DNA from: JAUVAV01 sp965371665
Lineage (GTDB): Bacteria; Oederibacteriota; JAAXVQ01; JAUVAV01
Direction: 5' to 3'
NCBI GenBank assembly: GCA_965371665.1
Contig: CBDUZI010000082.1
Span: forward strand, 1-13,455
Length of the DNA stretch: 13,455 bases
Part shown: positions 5,430 through 13,442 of the stretch, in pieces
Position numbering within the stretch: position 1 is the stretch's first letter
How the letters are laid out: the number at the start of each line of letters is the position of its first letter
Notes under the pieces: model-generated
Databases searched by the model: none
What the model was told of the DNA's origin: nothing
Seen by the model: the letters and a program-made list of their open reading frames with translations, nothing else
Position numbers and translations under genes: made by a program

Positions 5430-7763
5430 ATGGCTAAAAATCCCAAACCGCGATTACGTATCGGACGATTTTTACTCATATCTGCGTTGGGGTTATTACT
5501 CCTGGCAGGACTGGCGCTCGCCATAGTTCCGCGCTTTATACCCTGGGAAAAAATCAAAATCAGCGCGGAAAATAAAATATCAGAAACCATCCAGCATAAA
5601 GTTACTATCGGTTCCATCCGGTTTAATGTTTTTCGGGGGATCGAGATAAAGGACATTAAGATCGAAAATGCCCGGGGTTTTTCCCGGGAACCGTTTTTAA
5701 CCGATGACCTTGCGTCCATTCAGTACCGCTTGCTGCCCTTGCTGGCGGGAAAGGTGATGATTAAAGCGGTTAAGTTAAAGCGGCCGCAGCTGCTGATTGA
5801 GAAAAAGGCCGACGGCCAATTTAATTTTTCTGATATGCTTCCCGCCCCTAAAACCGTTACCGCTCCTGAATCCAAGCCGGAACTCAAGCCTGAACCCAAG
5901 TCCCCGGCCCGGCTGCCTGTGGAATTGCTGGTCGCCCGCGTGGAAATATCGGACGCCTCCCTGGTTTATCGTGATCTTGCAACCAAGAGCGAACAGCGCC
6001 TGGAAGATTTTAATTTAAGTATCCATAATTTAACCCTGGCTGGTCTTACGCCGGTAAAAGTTAATTTAGAGGTCAAGCTCCGGAGCATGGGGCAGACCAT
6101 TCCCCTGGTTTTGGAAACAAGCTGGCGCATCAACTACTTTCAGGAAGAATTTATCCTGGAGGAGTTTATCCTGGACCTTCCGGGCATTAAGGCGACAGCG
6201 AAGGGCCGGGTGGATAAAGTCCTTACCGAGCCGAACCTGGATCTTTCCGGAAAAATCACGGCTGATTTCAACCGGGTAGTCGAAGAGCTATTGCCATTGC
6301 CGGTGCGGAAAAAAATGCCATTGGAAATGAAAATCGGCGGTACGGCGGAAAGCGACTTTAAGGTGAGCGGCCCGGTAAAAGACGGGCCGGGGAAGTTAGC
6401 ATTTTCCAGCAGTCTGCAGATCGCAGGCCTGGAAGCGAGTTATAAAGATAAATCATTACTGAAGGATTTATCCGCTGTCCTGATCATACTTCCGGATAAA
6501 ATCACGCTTAAAACCCTGACCGGCCGATTGGCCGGTCAATCCTTGCGGGCGGATTTCCAGGCCCAGGGGTTTGATTTGCGGCAGCCGGATACCTTGAAAT
6601 CCGGCCGGCTGAAAGCTGCGGTTAAGTGGAACTTGGAAAGCGAGCTGCTGGATGTGGATGCCTTATTGGCTTTATTACCCGCCAAGCCGGAACCGGCTGA
6701 TACCGGCCGGCCTAAGCAAACCAAGAGAATTTCGGACAAACCTGAACCGGATGCGCGTAAATTCATTCCGGCTCATCTTACGGTGGAGGGGAAGGCCAAG
6801 CTCGGTGGTTTGCGATTTGGAGCAGTCAAGCTCGGGGCTATGGATTTTTCCATGAATTTGAATAAACGCCGGCTTCAAAGTTCCGGAACGCTGCGGGGAT
6901 ATCAGGGAAGTATTACAGACAACCTGCACTTGGATTTTACGGGGAAAGTGCTGCGCTATACCATTACCACCCAGGTCCGGAACGTGAATTTGGAACCGCT
7001 TTTAAACGACGTAGTAGATACTTTTCTGGCGGCCAAGCTCAAGAAGCCGGAACTGATTTCCGAGTTGAAAAGCAAAATGACAGGAATTTTGAGCGGACAA
7101 CTGGATATTTCCGGAAGCGGTATGCGTACCGCTATGGCCAAGCCGACCCTGAAAGGCCAGGGCGGCTTTACCTTGAAAAAAGGATCTCTGCGCGAATTCG
7201 CGTTTCAGGATAAACTGGCGCAATGGTTCGGGAGTGATAAATTAAAGCAGAGTATCCCCTTTGATCATACGGTTATGGAATTTTCTCTGGGGCAACAGAT
7301 AGTAAATGTCACAAAATTCACGGCGGAATCCGGACCCCGGGGCGAAGCCGGCGATATCAGGATGACGGCCAACGGGAAATTGACTTTTGAGGCGGCTTTC
7401 CAGGATTTCAAATTGCGCCCGCGTCTGCATCCGAGGGCAGCGAAAGAGCTGTCGCCGGAATTTCAAAAATACAACGAGATTCTCAAGGATGACCGCGGGT
7501 GGGTCACGATACCAATGGTTTTAAACGGGCCGATAAAAAAACCGGATGTAAAGCCGGATTGGGATTGGATCCGGAAACAATTCGCGGGCAAGGCTAAAAG
7601 AAAAATTAAGACCGCTACCGAGGAGGCGGGTAAGCGAGCAAAAAAATTCATAGAAAAGCAGAAGGACAAACTGCCGGAAGAGATCAAGCAGGATCTAAAC
7701 CGGGAGTTGAACAAGGCCAAGGAGAAATTGAAGGATTTGAATTTGAAGAATCTTTTTAAATAA
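5430..7763 (+). CDS. AsmA-family envelope protein (AsmA/YhdP-like)
   Basis: A 777-aa inner-membrane-anchored protein with a short cytoplasmic N terminus, one transmembrane helix (about residues 12-34) and a large periplasmic body. The first 140 residues carry the AsmA N-terminal pattern: GSIRFNVFRGIEIKDIKIEN, then FLTDDLASIQYRLLPLLAGK and IKAVKLKRPQLLIEKKADGQ, then FNFSDML. Residues about 450-700 form the AsmA C-terminal-like beta-rich region, ending RGWVTIPMVLNGPIKKPDVKPD. Two proline/lysine/glutamate linkers (about 140-160 and 417-445) divide it into three blocks. The tail 711-777 is a highly charged helix. AsmA-like proteins are thought to be bridge-like carriers of lipids across the periplasm. 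The exact AsmA subfamily is not resolved here. GAGGA lies about 13 nt before the ATG, a somewhat long spacing. Confidence 0.88.
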   Translation: MAKNPKPRLRIGRFLLISALGLLLLAGLALAIVPRFIPWEKIKISAENKISETIQHKVTIGSIRFNVFRGIEIKDIKIENARGFSREPFLTDDLASIQYRLLPLLAGKVMIKAVKLKRPQLLIEKKADGQFNFSDMLPAPKTVTAPESKPELKPEPKSPARLPVELLVARVEISDASLVYRDLATKSEQRLEDFNLSIHNLTLAGLTPVKVNLEVKLRSMGQTIPLVLETSWRINYFQEEFILEEFILDLPGIKATAKGRVDKVLTEPNLDLSGKITADFNRVVEELLPLPVRKKMPLEMKIGGTAESDFKVSGPVKDGPGKLAFSSSLQIAGLEASYKDKSLLKDLSAVLIILPDKITLKTLTGRLAGQSLRADFQAQGFDLRQPDTLKSGRLKAAVKWNLESELLDVDALLALLPAKPEPADTGRPKQTKRISDKPEPDARKFIPAHLTVEGKAKLGGLRFGAVKLGAMDFSMNLNKRRLQSSGTLRGYQGSITDNLHLDFTGKVLRYTITTQVRNVNLEPLLNDVVDTFLAAKLKKPELISELKSKMTGILSGQLDISGSGMRTAMAKPTLKGQGGFTLKKGSLREFAFQDKLAQWFGSDKLKQSIPFDHTVMEFSLGQQIVNVTKFTAESGPRGEAGDIRMTANGKLTFEAAFQDFKLRPRLHPRAAKELSPEFQKYNEILKDDRGWVTIPMVLNGPIKKPDVKPDWDWIRKQFAGKAKRKIKTATEEAGKRAKKFIEKQKDKLPEEIKQDLNRELNKAKEKLKDLNLKNLFK

Positions 7764-7794
7764 GAAAATTAAATAATTAAGGAAAATAACATTA

Positions 7795-10290
7795 ATGAAA
7801 GCTATAATTATGGCCGGCGGTTTCGGAACCAGGTTGCGGCCGCTTACCTGCAATATTCCCAAACCCATGGTTCCCATGTTAAACCGGCCGATGTTGGAGC
7901 ATATTTTTAATTTGTTGAAGCGGCATGGATTTACCGAGTTCGTAGTCGCCCTCTATTTCCAGCCCGAGGTTATACAGGAATACTTCGGCGACGGCTCCGC
8001 CTGGGGGATCCACATTTCCTACCTGCTGCCGGACTCGGATTTGGGCACGGCCGGCTGCGTCAAGCAAGCCGCGCAACTTTTGGGCCGGGATACTTTTTTG
8101 GTGATCTCAGGTGATGTGCTTACCAACATTGATCTGTCCCGGGCAGTGGCTTATCATAGAGAAAAAAAGGCCCAAGCCACGTTAGTGCTGGGACGGGTGG
8201 ATAATCCGTTGGCTTACGGAATTGTTATAAGCCGCGATGACGGCCGGGTCTCCCGGTTTATGGAGAAGCCCGGATGGGGCGAGGTGTTTTCCGATACGAT
8301 TAATACCGGTATCTATATTCTGGAACCCGAGGTGCTCGATAGGATACCCCAGGAAGAGTATGATTTCAGCAAGCAATTATTTCCCGAGATGTTATACGCC
8401 AAGGTCCCGATCTACGGCTATATTGCCGAAGACTGCTATTGGAAAGATGTCGGCAACTTGACCGAGTACCGGCAGGCGCATTACGACGCCCTCCGGGCCG
8501 GGGAGGATTTGGTTGATCCGGGGTGCGGTAAATGGGTCAAGGGAAATTTAATCGGCGCGGATTGCTATATTGATCCTTCAGCCGAGCTGGAGCAGGGAGT
8601 AGTGCTCGGGGATCATTGCTGGATCGGACCTAATGTGCGGATCGCCAACACGGTGATGGGGGCTTCCTGCCGGATAGGCGAAGAATCAAAACTGATCGGC
8701 TGCGTAATCTGGGATAATGTTTCCATTGGGAGCGGGGCCAATTTAAAAGAAGTGACTATGGCCAATGACTGCCGGGTCGGATCACGGACTTATATCGGCG
8801 TGGGGGCCGTGGTGGCTGAGCATTGCAGCATAGGCGAAGATGCCACGGTGAAGGCCGAGGTCAAAGTTTGGCCCTATAAAATTATCGAAGAAGGAACCAC
8901 GCTCTCGACCTCCTTGATATGGGGAGAACGGTGGTCAAAACATATATTCGATGCCTACGGTGTTTCCGGTCTGGGAAACATCGAGATCACGCCGGAATTC
9001 GCCGCCAAGCTGGGCGCTGCTTATGGCGCCTCCCTGCAGAAGGGTGACTTTGTCATTTCCAGCCGCGACCATCACAAGACCTCGCGGATTATTGACCGCG
9101 CCATCATGACCGGCCTGGCTTCAGTGGGGGTTAATGTTTATGATCTGCGCGTGGTACCCACGCCCGTGGCGCGCTATTCAGTGCGGGCGCTTAAAGTGGC
9201 CGGAGGGTTTCATGTTCGCAAATCACCGTATAATGCCATGATCATGGATATCAAGTTTTTTGACGCGCAGGGCAAGGAACTGTCCGGCGCCAAAGAGAAA
9301 GGGATAGAAAACCTGTTTTTTCGCGAGGACTTTCCCCGGGCGGAGATGGAAGCGGCCGGGGAAATAATGTTTCCTCCCCGGGCCCTGGAATACTACCAGG
9401 AAGGATTCAAGCGTGCCCTGGACCATGAAAAAATCCGAGAGGCGAAATTCAAGGTAGTAATTGATTATGCCTGGGGAAGCGCGGTGGGGATTTTTCCGCA
9501 AGTATTGGGCGATCTGCACTGCGAAGTTATCGCGCTCAACTCTTATCCGGACGGAACCCGCTTAACCAAGAGTCCGGAGGAATTCAACCAATCGTTGAAA
9601 AGGCTGGGAGAAATCGTGGGCACTCTGAAAGCGCATCTGGGAGTAATGATGGACGCCGGAGCGCAGAAAATATATATTGTTGATGATACCGGGAGAGTTC
9701 TGGATGATGATCAGGCCCTGGCCTTGATGACGCTGCTGGTTCTAAAAGCCAAGAACGGTGCGCGCATTGGCGTGCCGATTTCCGCCACCCGGATAATTGA
9801 AGATCTCGCGCAGCAGTACAACGGCCGGGTACTGCGGACCAAGACTCAGTATACGGCCATTATGGAAGCGGCTGGCCGGCGGCGGCTGGATTTTTTAGGT
9901 GAAACCCGGGGAGGATATATATTTCCGCAGTTTCAGCCGGCCTTTGATTCTATGATGTCTACAGCCAAACTCCTGGAATTGTTGGCCAACGCCCAAGAGC
10001 CGCTTAGCCGGTTGGTTGACCAAATCCCGCCGATTCATATGCTGCGCCGTCAAGTAGCCTGTTCGTGGGAACAGAAAGGCGCTATTATGCGCCGGTTGAT
10101 TGAGGCTACGCGGAATGAAAAGGTACAGTTATTAGACGGCGTAAAAATTTGGCACGGCAAATCCTGGGTCCTGATTATGCCGGACGCGGATAAAGCTTTT
10201 TTTCACATTAATGTCGAAGGCGTTAATTCAGAACAATGCCAGCAACTGCTTCTGCGTTATACGCAAATGCTCCAGGAATGGCAAGGATAG
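7795..10290 (+). CDS. Sugar-1-phosphate nucleotidyltransferase fused to a degenerate phosphohexomutase domain
   Basis: An 831-aa three-part protein. Residues 1-235 are a nucleotidyltransferase with GGFGTRLRPLT (8-18), the metal-ligand motif SGDVL (105-109), and MEKPGWG (156-162); this makes an NDP-sugar, most likely GDP-mannose or a related product. Residues about 245-370 are a left-handed beta-helix with imperfect hexapeptide repeats (IGADCYIDPSAELEQGVVLG and onward). Residues about 380-831 have the phosphomannomutase/phosphoglucomutase fold but none of its four signatures: GGFHVRKSPYNA (470-481) replaces TASHNP with no SHNP serine motif, MMDAGAQK (618-625) replaces DGDADR, GETRGGYI (702-709) replaces GEESGG, and the phosphate-binding RxSGTEP is absent (compare VLIMPDADKAFF, 792-803). 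The third domain is therefore probably non-catalytic. AAGGA lies about 11 nt upstream of the ATG. Substrate specificity cannot be read from sequence. Confidence 0.93.
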   Translation: MKAIIMAGGFGTRLRPLTCNIPKPMVPMLNRPMLEHIFNLLKRHGFTEFVVALYFQPEVIQEYFGDGSAWGIHISYLLPDSDLGTAGCVKQAAQLLGRDTFLVISGDVLTNIDLSRAVAYHREKKAQATLVLGRVDNPLAYGIVISRDDGRVSRFMEKPGWGEVFSDTINTGIYILEPEVLDRIPQEEYDFSKQLFPEMLYAKVPIYGYIAEDCYWKDVGNLTEYRQAHYDALRAGEDLVDPGCGKWVKGNLIGADCYIDPSAELEQGVVLGDHCWIGPNVRIANTVMGASCRIGEESKLIGCVIWDNVSIGSGANLKEVTMANDCRVGSRTYIGVGAVVAEHCSIGEDATVKAEVKVWPYKIIEEGTTLSTSLIWGERWSKHIFDAYGVSGLGNIEITPEFAAKLGAAYGASLQKGDFVISSRDHHKTSRIIDRAIMTGLASVGVNVYDLRVVPTPVARYSVRALKVAGGFHVRKSPYNAMIMDIKFFDAQGKELSGAKEKGIENLFFREDFPRAEMEAAGEIMFPPRALEYYQEGFKRALDHEKIREAKFKVVIDYAWGSAVGIFPQVLGDLHCEVIALNSYPDGTRLTKSPEEFNQSLKRLGEIVGTLKAHLGVMMDAGAQKIYIVDDTGRVLDDDQALALMTLLVLKAKNGARIGVPISATRIIEDLAQQYNGRVLRTKTQYTAIMEAAGRRRLDFLGETRGGYIFPQFQPAFDSMMSTAKLLELLANAQEPLSRLVDQIPPIHMLRRQVACSWEQKGAIMRRLIEATRNEKVQLLDGVKIWHGKSWVLIMPDADKAFFHINVEGVNSEQCQQLLLRYTQMLQEWQG

Positions 10291-10304
10291 GAGTTTGCAT
10301 AGTG

Positions 10305-11717
10305 ATGATTAAGTTTGGAACTTCCGGGTGGCGTGACATTATTGCGGATGGATTTACTTTCAGCAAAGTAACGGCGGTTACCCGGGCAGTGGCACGTTAT
10401 TTAAAAGCCCGGCGGCTAGCCGGCCGCGGGGTGCTGATCGGGCATGATCCGCGATTCCTTTCAGAGGAGTTTTCCCGGCATGCGGCCGGCATACTAAACG
10501 AAGAAGGCCTCACAGTCCACCTGGTGGAAAGTCCGGCGCCTACTCCGGCCTTGGCTCTGGGCATTCAAAATCTGGGATTAGCGGGCGGAATTAATTTCAC
10601 AGCGAGTCACAATCCCGCGATTTATCAGGGATTTAAGTGGTCAAATGCTTTTGGCGGGCCGGCTACCCTGGAGGAAGTCCAGCCCATTGAAAAAGAAGCC
10701 AACCGTTTGTTGGCGCAGGGCGGAGGCAAGCCGTCCAGGGGAATACGAAAAGGGAAGATTGTTGTTTTTGATCCCAAGCCGGCATATTTCAAGCGTCTTG
10801 ATAAACTAGCCGCCGTGCCGGTGCTGCGCCGGGCCAAACTAAAAATCATAGCCGATCCTCTTTACGGCGCGGGCCGGGGATACCTGGCAGAAGCCTTGCG
10901 CCGGGCCGGCTGTTGCGTGAAAGTATTACATGATTGGCGGGACACCTTGTTTGGCGGGAATTCCCCCGAACCCAATGCCGAACATCTGCGGGAAGCTGCG
11001 GCGCTTATGAAAAAGCAAGGTTCCTGCCTGGTTTTGGGCACGGATGGAGACGCGGATCGCTTTGGCGTAGTAGACGCGGATGGAACGTATATCACGCCCA
11101 ACGAGGTTCTGGCTTTGACCGTATATTTACTGGTTCGGCATCGCGGCTGGCACGGCCGTGTAGTGCGTTCAGTAGTTACCAGCCACCTGGTGGATGCCGT
11201 GGCCAAGCAGTATGATCTGCCGGTCGAAGTCACGCCGGTGGGATTTAAGTATATCGGGGAGAGTATGCTTCGGGGCGGCTTTCTGGCCGGGGGAGAGGAG
11301 AGCGGCGGTTTGACAATTGCCAAGCATATCCCGGAAAAAGACGGCATTTTGGCTTGTTTACTGATGGCGGAACTGGTGGCCCGGGAAAAGCGAAGTCTGG
11401 GAGCTATATTGAAGTCTATCTATGGCCGGGTCGGCACTATAATAACTGACCGTGTGAATATTAATTTGCGAACCTCCGGAGACGGCCTGCAATTGCGGCG
11501 GAGGCTGGATAAATATCGTCCCGAAAAATTAGCCGGGCGCCGGGTGGCGGAAATAGACAATACGGATGGTTATAAATACATTTTACAAGATGGTACTTGG
11601 TTGGCTATCCGTTTATCGGGCACCGAGCCGGTAGCCAGATTATACCTGGAAGCAAGGGATCAACAAGGCATGAGGCGTTTAGCCGGGGCGGGACGCAAGC
11701 TCCTTGCGAATGCCTAA
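10305..11717 (+). CDS. Phosphoglucomutase/phosphomannomutase (alpha-D-phosphohexomutase)
   Basis: A 470-aa cytoplasmic enzyme that interconverts hexose-6-phosphate and hexose-1-phosphate through a phosphoserine. All four loops are intact: TASHNP (99-104, catalytic S101), DGDADR (247-252, Mg2+ site), GEESGG (330-335, sugar recognition) and RLSGTEP (436-442, phosphate binding). The GGEESGGL and NAFGGPATLEEV wording is closest to the PGM-like subgroup of PMM/PGM enzymes rather than GlmM. Position argues that it supplies the sugar-1-phosphate used by the preceding gene. The start is ATG 10305 or in-frame GTG 10302; AGGAG (10289-10293) overlaps the upstream TAG and is spaced 8 nt from the GTG and 11 from the ATG. 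Upstream in-frame codons extend into the preceding gene but are unlikely to be used. Confidence 0.95.
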   Translation: MIKFGTSGWRDIIADGFTFSKVTAVTRAVARYLKARRLAGRGVLIGHDPRFLSEEFSRHAAGILNEEGLTVHLVESPAPTPALALGIQNLGLAGGINFTASHNPAIYQGFKWSNAFGGPATLEEVQPIEKEANRLLAQGGGKPSRGIRKGKIVVFDPKPAYFKRLDKLAAVPVLRRAKLKIIADPLYGAGRGYLAEALRRAGCCVKVLHDWRDTLFGGNSPEPNAEHLREAAALMKKQGSCLVLGTDGDADRFGVVDADGTYITPNEVLALTVYLLVRHRGWHGRVVRSVVTSHLVDAVAKQYDLPVEVTPVGFKYIGESMLRGGFLAGGEESGGLTIAKHIPEKDGILACLLMAELVAREKRSLGAILKSIYGRVGTIITDRVNINLRTSGDGLQLRRRLDKYRPEKLAGRRVAEIDNTDGYKYILQDGTWLAIRLSGTEPVARLYLEARDQQGMRRLAGAGRKLLANA

Positions 11718-13002
11718 ATACCGGATTGAGCCTATGCAGCGGGAAGTATTCAGCAACGGGCTTACCTTGCTGGTCCAGCCGCTTCCCGGTCTGGTTTCGG
11801 TCGCCCTTGGGCTGAGCGTAAAGACCGGTTCCCGGGATGAAGCCCGGCCGGAAATGGGATGGAGCCATCTCATAGAGCATATGCTCTTCCAGGGAACCAA
11901 GCGCCGGAGCATGCGCGAACTCGCGCGGGTACTGACCACGGTCGGCGGCTATCTGGATGCCTGTACCGGCCGTGAAAGCACCACGTATTACGCCAAAGTA
12001 CCGGCTTCCGGTCTCTCCCTGGCCCTGGATGTTATTTCAGATATCCTGACCAATTATCGTTTTAATTCCCGCAGTCTGGAAAAAGAGAAGCGGATTATTC
12101 TCGAGGAAATCGGAATGTATGAAGATACGCCGGACGAGTTAATCCATGACCATTTTGCCCAAGCCCTCTGGCCCAACCATCCGCTGGGACGTCCTATTTT
12201 GGGAACCCGGGCCGGATTGAAAAACGTGACCTGCCGTGATTTGCGCGCATACATGCAGAGCCATTACCAGCCTTCCGAAATGATACTGGCCATAGCCGGA
12301 AATGTCCGTCCCGCGGAGGCAGTCAGACTGGCGAAACGATATTTCGGAAAACCGGCCACCTCAGGCAAGCTTGCCGAGCCGGGCCCGCCGGTTCCGCCCC
12401 CGGCGGTTCCGGCCCAGGCTTTTAAGTCCCGGCGGGAAGATCGTAGTCTTGAACAATTGCATATTTGCCTGGGAGTTAAAGGACTCGCCTATGGAGATAA
12501 ACGGCGGCTCACAGCCGCAGCGCTCTCGAACATTCTGGGGGCCGGCAGCAATTCGCGCTTGTTTTACCAGGTGCGGGAGAAAAGGGCGCTGGCTTATTCC
12601 ATCTATTCTTTCATGGATTTTTTTCGCGATACCGGAGTGGCGGGGATATACCTGGCCTGTAATCCCGGGAAATTGAAGCACGTCATGCAGATTGTTTGCG
12701 ACGAATTGCGGCGTATTTCCACGCGGTTGATCTCCGACCAGGAATGGCATGATGTTCGCGAGCAAATGCAGGGCGGGTTATTACTTTCCCTGGAGAGTTC
12801 GTCATCGCATATGTGGCAGATGCTGCAGGAAGAGGATTATCTTCAGAAACATTCCAGCATTCCCGCTGTCCTGCGGGTGCTGGGCCGCATTTCCAAACAG
12901 GATATTCTTAACCTGGCCCGTGATTTATTCCTGAAAGCGCCCATGACCTCGGCCATGATCGGCCCCCTGCCCAAAACATCACTTTCGGATATCAGCATAT
13001 AA
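11710..13002 (+). CDS. M16 family zinc metallopeptidase (pitrilysin-like)
   Basis: A 430-aa processing-protease-type M16 peptidase. The inverted zinc motif HxxEH is HLIEH at 53-57 (SHLIEHMLFQGT), with the third zinc ligand at E133 in IILEEIGMYEDTPDE, exactly 76 residues after H57, the M16 spacing. The C-terminal half has the second M16 domain, LSNILGAGSNSRLFYQVREK then RALAYSIYSF, with the R and Y usually needed for substrate carbonyl binding. No signal peptide, so it is cytoplasmic or uses another route; members act on small peptides and unfolded protein. ATG 11710 overlaps the upstream gene's end by 8 nt with little ribosome site, so translation is probably coupled. A TTG at 11704 is also in frame. 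It is complete, and is the last gene of the recA block. Confidence 0.93.
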   Translation: MPKYRIEPMQREVFSNGLTLLVQPLPGLVSVALGLSVKTGSRDEARPEMGWSHLIEHMLFQGTKRRSMRELARVLTTVGGYLDACTGRESTTYYAKVPASGLSLALDVISDILTNYRFNSRSLEKEKRIILEEIGMYEDTPDELIHDHFAQALWPNHPLGRPILGTRAGLKNVTCRDLRAYMQSHYQPSEMILAIAGNVRPAEAVRLAKRYFGKPATSGKLAEPGPPVPPPAVPAQAFKSRREDRSLEQLHICLGVKGLAYGDKRRLTAAALSNILGAGSNSRLFYQVREKRALAYSIYSFMDFFRDTGVAGIYLACNPGKLKHVMQIVCDELRRISTRLISDQEWHDVREQMQGGLLLSLESSSSHMWQMLQEEDYLQKHSSIPAVLRVLGRISKQDILNLARDLFLKAPMTSAMIGPLPKTSLSDISI

Positions 13003-13017
13003 GCCGTGCGTTACGGC
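13003..13017 (+). terminator. Short hairpin directly after the M16 stop
   Basis: GCCGT (13003-13007) and ACGGC (13013-13017) flank a 5-nt loop, starting at the base after the M16 stop codon. There is no U-run, so as an intrinsic terminator it is weak; the palindrome at 13029-13054 may reinforce it. It could also merely protect the 3' end. Confidence 0.3.
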
Positions 13018-13028
13018 ATCATTGGAAA

Positions 13029-13054
13029 CAAGGGCGTTTAAATTAACGCCTTTG
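13029..13054. repeat. Degenerate relative of the GTAGGGGCG palindrome
   Basis: CAAGGGCGTTTAA (13029-13041) faces TTAACGCCTTTG (13043-13054) with near-complete complementarity. The GGGCGTTTAA core is the same as in the palindrome at 3931-3958, while the outer GTAG/CTAC ends are lost. It lies 27 bp downstream of the M16 stop. Confidence 0.55.
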
Positions 13055-13067
13055 CGTCCACATACTT

Positions 13068-13076
13068 TGTTATAAT
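13068..13076 (+). promoter_or_regulatory. Extended -10 promoter element
   Basis: TGT followed by TATAAT (13071-13076) is a perfect TGN-TATAAT extended -10, which can work without a -35; no good -35 is visible 17 bp upstream. It would transcribe toward the glycosyltransferase remnant and may be a leftover of that gene's promoter or brought in by the flanking repeats. Confidence 0.4.
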
Positions 13077-13086
13077 GACGTTTTTC

Positions 13087-13112
13087 GTAGGGGAGGACTT
13101 CCATGTCCGCCC
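13087..13112. repeat. Degenerate GTAGGGG-family palindrome
   Basis: GTAGGGG (13087-13093) opens an imperfect hairpin in which GGAC and GTCC are separated by TTCCAT and continue as GG..CC pairs; the right arm has lost the usual CCCCTAC ending. It lies about 24 bp upstream of the first codon of the glycosyltransferase fragment, near the point where that gene lost its 5' part. Confidence 0.5.
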
Positions 13113-13135
13113 GTCCGTGAGGTCGGGAGCAATGA

Positions 13136-13414
13136 GTGCTAATAAAACGCATTCACATTCTGGGTTTTTCCCGAATGGCAATGCTGGACGTCCCTTTTGG
13201 GTTTTTTATGGCAGGCAGTTTATTGGCCTATAGGATGGGTTTGAATAAACCGAGCTATTTCTATTTGGCAGGGCTTGGTATGGGGTTGGCAGTCATGTCC
13301 AAAGGGGTTATTGGATTTTTTCCTGCTTGTATTATTGTGGTTGATGTTATTTGGTTTAAAAGACAAGTATTATTACAAAGCTGGAAATTTTGGATGATAT
13401 TTAGTCGATCCTGA
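13136..13414 (+). pseudogene. Internal fragment of a GT39 / ArnT-like membrane glycosyltransferase
   Basis: The 92-residue frame contains FSRMAMLDVPFGFFMAGSLL then YLAGLGMGLAVMSKGVIGFF then PACIIVVDVIW, the signature R.xxxD-PxxF...GLxxGLAVMSKG block of polyprenol-phosphate-sugar-dependent glycosyltransferases (GT39 / ArnT / PMT type), with two to three membrane helices. Intact members have 400 to 600 residues, a long N-terminal part with the catalytic DE motif in the first periplasmic loop, and many more helices. Both ends are missing: the frame begins at GTG 13136 with no ribosome site, and stops right after FWMIFSRS where family similarity stops. It is a non-functional remnant, probably cut by rearrangement at the hairpin that follows. 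Confidence 0.75.
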
Positions 13415-13442
13415 AAAAGCCAGTTTTACGCTGTGCTTTTTC
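13413..13442. repeat. Hairpin at the 3' break of the glycosyltransferase remnant
   Basis: Perfect 8-bp arms GAAAAAGC (13413-13420) and GCTTTTTC (13435-13442) enclose 14 nt. The stop codon of the remnant overlaps its start. It may be the end of a mobile element extending out of the window or an intrinsic-terminator-like hairpin that has a T-run in its own arm. The window ends 13 bp beyond, so it cannot be resolved here. Confidence 0.4.

Noticed and set aside
10236..10304. Earlier in-frame start for the hexomutase
   Set aside because: It would lie within the preceding gene and add residues before the conserved MIKFGTSGWRD start; AGGAG sits properly before 10302/10305.
10862..11347. 161-codon minus-strand frame inside the hexomutase gene
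   Set aside because: It is antisense to DGDADR and GEESGG of an unambiguous enzyme and has no family features; long shadows are common in GC-rich genes.
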